Shown here: positions 61,061-64,000 of the stretch, one piece after another
How the letters are laid out: each line of letters begins with the position of its first letter
Position numbering within the stretch: the first letter of the stretch is position 1
From: Streptomyces sp. NBC_00223
GTDB lineage: Bacteria; Actinomycetota; Actinomycetes; Streptomycetales; Streptomycetaceae
Assembly (NCBI RefSeq): GCF_036199905.1
Contig: NZ_CP108109.1
Coordinates: 5,269,501-5,333,500, forward strand
DNA length: 64,000 nt
Direction: 5' to 3'
Translations under genes and position numbers: made by a program
Notes under the pieces: model-generated
Told to the model about the DNA's origin: nothing
Database searches by the model: none
Seen by the model: only the letters and a program-made list of their open reading frames with translations

Positions 61061-61702
61061 TCACGACACTTCGGTGCCCGCCGTGTCGGCGGCCTCCGAA
61101 CGGGTGCGCAGATCGGGAGTGCAGGTGTACGAGCGCAGCTTGCCCGGCGCCGGGTCACCGAGGATCACCCGGTGCTTGGGCGCGACCAGCGCGTCGGCGG
61201 TCAGGGTGCAGACGATCTGCGCGAGCGTGAAGGACGGCAGTTCGTCATGGGGTTCGCTCAGCCGCAGCGCGTCCCTGGGGTCGCCCTTGGCCCCCGGGGT
61301 GATCTCCAGCGTGCCGGGCACCGCCGTGGAGAACCCGGCCTTGGTCTCCGCGATCCTCGGGCTCATCTGCAACTGCGCCAGCAACTCCCTGACCTGCGTG
61401 TAGCGGTCGGTGCTCCGGTCGCGCAGCGGAACGCTCCTGGAGACCGGCGCGATCTGCATGCTGCACACCAGGTACACCTTGCGGATCACCACGTTCTCGG
61501 TGGGCGTCGACGACGCCTTCGGGGCCGCGCACGACACCCGCGACGGCGCCGGCCCCGCGTCGACGGGCACCGAGGTGGTCCGGATGCCGCAGCCGCTCAG
61601 CAGTGGCGCCACGGCGACCGCGGCGGTGGCGAGCACGGCCGCCAGCCGCCGCGTACCGCGTCTTTGACCGTCGTCGCGGCGTCCCGCGTCGTGCCCGCTC
61701 AT
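61061..61702 (-). CDS. Lipoprotein of the afsQ operon
   Basis: 213 aa. Twin-Arg-like basic start, hydrophobic core, lipobox LLSGCG. ATG overlaps the afsQ2 stop (ATGA). In S. coelicolor the lipoprotein SCO4905 sits in the same place; it may tune AfsQ2 sensing at the membrane. Confidence 0.88.
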   Translation of the reverse strand: MSGHDAGRRDDGQRRGTRRLAAVLATAAVAVAPLLSGCGIRTTSVPVDAGPAPSRVSCAAPKASSTPTENVVIRKVYLVCSMQIAPVSRSVPLRDRSTDRYTQVRELLAQLQMSPRIAETKAGFSTAVPGTLEITPGAKGDPRDALRLSEPHDELPSFTLAQIVCTLTADALVAPKHRVILGDPAPGKLRSYTCTPDLRTRSEAADTAGTEVS

Positions 61703-63240
61703 CGGGCGTCCCCCGCGGGTCCGTCGGCCGGGCCGAAGTCCGGGCCCTCGCCGTCCTCCGGGCCTTCCTCGCGCGGCCTGATCGGCAGCCGCAGGGTGAA
61801 GACGGCGCCGCCGTCGGGGCTGTTGGCCGCGGTGATGTCGCCTCCGTGGATGTGCGCGTTCTCCATCGCGATGGACAGGCCGAGGCCGCTGCCCTCGGAG
61901 CGGGCCCGTGAGGCGTCCGCCTTGTAGAAACGGTCGAAGACATGCGGCAGCACGTCCTCGGGGATGCCGGGCCCGTGGTCGGAGACCTCCACCACGACCT
62001 CGCCGGACATCGCGCTGCCCTCGGTGCGCAGCGCCACCCGTACGGGCGACCCGCCGTGCTTGAGCGCGTTGCCGATCAGGTTCGCCATGATCACGTCCAG
62101 CCGGCGCGGGTCGAGGGTGGCCAGCACCCCGCGGGGCGCGTCCAGCTCCACCGAGTCCATCCAGGCCCGGGTGTCCATGCAGGCCATGATCATGTCCGCC
62201 ACGTCCACCTCGTCGACCCGCAGCTTCGCGGTCCCGGCGTCGAACCGGGTGACCTCCATCAGCGTCTCCACCAGTTCGTTCAGCCGCCTGGTCTCGCTGA
62301 CCACCAGCCGTACGGCGGGGGCGATCATCGGGTCCAGCGCCTCCGCCTCGTCCTCCAGCACATCGGTCACGGCGGTGATCGCGGTCAGCGGGGTGCGCAG
62401 CTCGTGCGACATGTCCGCGACGAAGCGGCGGCTGGCCGCCTCCCGGGCGCTCAGCTCCTCGACCCGGACCTCCAGCGCCTCGGCCGCGTTGTTGAAGGTC
62501 CGCGACATCTCGGCCAGCTCGTCGGTGCCCGAAACCTTCAGCCGGGTGTCGAGATGACCCTCGCCGAGCCGCTGGGCCGCCTCGCCGAGCCGCCGCACCG
62601 GCCGCAGCACCGTGGAACCGGCCGCCTGCGCCAGCAGCGCCGCACCGATCAGCGCCAGCAGGGTGGCGATGCCCAGCGACCAGGCCAGCGAGTTGAGGTC
62701 CTTGCGCTCGGCGTCCAGCGACTTGAGCATGTAGCCGGTCGGCCCGTCACCGTTTATCCGCGCGCCCGCCACCAGATACGGGTGGCCCTCCAGCGAGATC
62801 CGCTCCCAGTGCAGGTGGTAGCGGTTCTGGTCCTTCTCGTGCCGGGTGTTGACCGCCCGCTGGAGCGAGGCCGGCACGTCGTCCATCGAGAACGCGTCCC
62901 GGTTCGAGGGCGCCGCGCAGGGCCCGTCGTCCGGCGTGGTGTCGATCAGCACCACCTGATACGTGTCCGGGCCGCCTATCCGGGTCGCCACCGTGTTCAG
63001 CGACTGGCAGGTCGGCTCGACCGGCAGATCGGCGGCGTTGCGCTGCAAGGAGTCCCGGAAGTCGTTGAGGGCGCTGTTCTGCGCGCGGGTCAGCACCGCG
63101 TCCCGGTTCAGCCAGTACGCGATCCCCGACACCGACACCGCGGCCGTCAGCGCCACCAGCGCGAACACCGCGACCAGCCGCAGTCGCAGACTCGTCCAGC
63201 GCAGCAGGCCGAACGGCCCGCCGATCGAGCCACGTCTCAT
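61699..63240 (-). CDS. afsQ2: Sensor histidine kinase AfsQ2
   Basis: 513 aa from ATG 63240, overlapping the afsQ1 stop (ATGA). TM at about 20-43, an outer domain, TM at about 190-212, HAMP, phospho-acceptor SHELRTPLTAITA, N box NLIGNALKHGG, DHGPGIPE and GSGLGLSIAMENAH. Partner of AfsQ1, which in S. coelicolor controls antibiotic production and responds to nitrogen/glutamate state. Confidence 0.94.
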   Translation of the reverse strand: MRRGSIGGPFGLLRWTSLRLRLVAVFALVALTAAVSVSGIAYWLNRDAVLTRAQNSALNDFRDSLQRNAADLPVEPTCQSLNTVATRIGGPDTYQVVLIDTTPDDGPCAAPSNRDAFSMDDVPASLQRAVNTRHEKDQNRYHLHWERISLEGHPYLVAGARINGDGPTGYMLKSLDAERKDLNSLAWSLGIATLLALIGAALLAQAAGSTVLRPVRRLGEAAQRLGEGHLDTRLKVSGTDELAEMSRTFNNAAEALEVRVEELSAREAASRRFVADMSHELRTPLTAITAVTDVLEDEAEALDPMIAPAVRLVVSETRRLNELVETLMEVTRFDAGTAKLRVDEVDVADMIMACMDTRAWMDSVELDAPRGVLATLDPRRLDVIMANLIGNALKHGGSPVRVALRTEGSAMSGEVVVEVSDHGPGIPEDVLPHVFDRFYKADASRARSEGSGLGLSIAMENAHIHGGDITAANSPDGGAVFTLRLPIRPREEGPEDGEGPDFGPADGPAGDAR

Positions 63241-63923
63241 TGAGGGGTGTCCAGGCGGTAGCCGACCCCGCGGACGGTACGGATCAGCGTCGGCGACGAC
63301 GGCACGTCCTCGATCTTGGCGCGCAGCCGCTGCACACACGCGTCGACCAGCCGTGAGTCGCCGAGGTAGTCGTGCTCCCACACCAGCCGCAGCAACTGCT
63401 GCCGCGACAGCGCCTGCCCCGGCCGCCGGCTCAGTTCGAGCAGCAGCCGCAGCTCGGTCGGGGTGAGCTGCAGATCCTCGCCGTCCTTGGTGACGGTCAT
63501 CGCGCTGCGGTCGATGACGATCGAGCCGAAGGCCGCCGAGTCCGTGCTGTCCCGCTCGCCGCGCCGCAGCACCGCGCGGATCCGGGCGTCGAGTACCCGG
63601 GGCTGCACGGGCTTGATGACGTAGTCGTCGGCCCCGGACTCCAGCCCGACCACCACGTCGATGTCGTCGCTGCGCGCGGTCAGCAGGATGATCGGCAGCT
63701 GGTCGGTGCGCCGGATGCGCCGGCACACCTCGAAGCCGTCGATCCCCGGCAGCATCACGTCCAGCACGATCAGGTCGGGGCGCTGCTCCTTGAGCAGTCT
63801 CAGGCCGTCCTCGCCCGTCGCCGCGGCCACCACGCGGTGGCCCTGGCGGGACAGGCCGAGTTCGAGACCGGTACGGATGGCGTCGTCATCCTCGATAAGC
63901 AACAGGAAAGGCACGCCGGACAT
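63237..63923 (-). CDS. afsQ1: Response regulator AfsQ1
   Basis: 228 aa. Receiver with Asp55 (DLIVLDVMLPGIDG), KPVQPRV after the lysine, and an OmpR winged helix (LTPTELRLLLELSRRPGQAL, DACVQRLRAKIEDV, RTVRGVGYRLDTPQ). Matches what I recall of S. coelicolor AfsQ1 almost throughout. Confidence 0.96.
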   Translation of the reverse strand: MSGVPFLLLIEDDDAIRTGLELGLSRQGHRVVAAATGEDGLRLLKEQRPDLIVLDVMLPGIDGFEVCRRIRRTDQLPIILLTARSDDIDVVVGLESGADDYVIKPVQPRVLDARIRAVLRRGERDSTDSAAFGSIVIDRSAMTVTKDGEDLQLTPTELRLLLELSRRPGQALSRQQLLRLVWEHDYLGDSRLVDACVQRLRAKIEDVPSSPTLIRTVRGVGYRLDTPQ

Positions 63924-64000
63924 TGTTGCCTACCCTCGGCGGCCGGTTGAAGCACGGGGAGAACACAGGGCGCGCGGAACGCGCCGGGCCCCGCGCACGG
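63924..64000. other. Upstream region of afsQ1, cut by window end
   Basis: 77 bp, no gene. In S. coelicolor sigQ lies divergent here. No clear GTnAC-N6-GTnAC AfsQ1 box is seen in this short piece. Confidence 0.4.

Overview
The window is high-GC actinomycete DNA, almost certainly a Streptomyces chromosome. GC-rich third codon positions, many GTG/TTG starts and ATGA-type gene overlaps support this. So does a gene order from about 30.2 kb to the end that resembles, from memory, the S. coelicolor region from sdhCDAB (about SCO4855) to afsQ1/afsQ2 (SCO4907/SCO4906). No tRNA, rRNA, CRISPR array or insertion sequence was seen.

Layout. (1) 1-8384, minus strand: a specialised-metabolite operon that runs off the left edge. 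Its genes encode a flavin N-monooxygenase, a diaminobutyrate-type aminotransferase, a MetA-like acyltransferase, an MFS exporter and a one-module NRPS (C-A-PCP, with a thioesterase starting at the edge). It looks like a route to an N-hydroxylated, acylated diamino-acid product. No iron box was seen. (2) 8648-10792: a membrane protein / DCC-family / TetR operon behind two perfect palindromic operators. (3) 10951-16768: a two-component system divergent from an MMPL transporter that carries C-terminal beta-sandwich-like domains. (4) 16900-18092: a lipoprotein gene coupled to the 3' remnant of a larger gene.

(5) 18.0-30.2 kb is an accessory island of actinomycete regulatory and conflict-type genes. 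It holds a wHTH/zinc-finger protein, an NB-ARC/TPR STAND ATPase, three copies of a DUF6879 module (89-aa partner plus 210-aa DUF6879 protein), a membrane protein, an XRE-DUF5753/DUF397 pair divergent from a HATPase operon, and an XRE-DUF6907 protein. Copies 1 and 2 are a 1,216-bp tandem duplication, and copy 1 runs directly into the STAND gene. Copy 3, 6 kb away and inverted, has a gutted partner gene and only about ten codons of the STAND gene, just before core sequence resumes near 30.21 kb.

(6) 30.2-64 kb is core-like. It begins with a DUF4132 operon behind a sequence that matches the RecA-independent (PafBC-type) DNA-damage promoter. Next come succinate dehydrogenase (sdhCDAB order), an OHCU-decarboxylase-like gene, a DUF4253 gene, an ECF sigma factor with a membrane partner, and an acyl-CoA mutase large subunit with its own palindromic operator. 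A Kdn/sialic-acid-type glycopolymer cluster follows (glycosyltransferase-like protein, CMP-sugar synthetase fused to a HAD phosphatase, NeuB, polymerase-like protein). Then comes an M20 amidohydrolase. The nucleoside uptake and salvage locus (BMP lipoprotein, ABC ATPase, two permeases, cytidine deaminase, thymidine phosphorylase, adenosine deaminase) shares the palindrome CTACGCGCGTAG at three promoters. The window ends with a secreted protein, a VanZ-like protein and the afsQ1-afsQ2-lipoprotein operon.

Most worth following up: the DUF6879/STAND module with its duplication and decay, the NRPS operon with an acetyl-type MetA homologue, the PafBC-type promoter before DUF4132, and the shared nucleoside operator.
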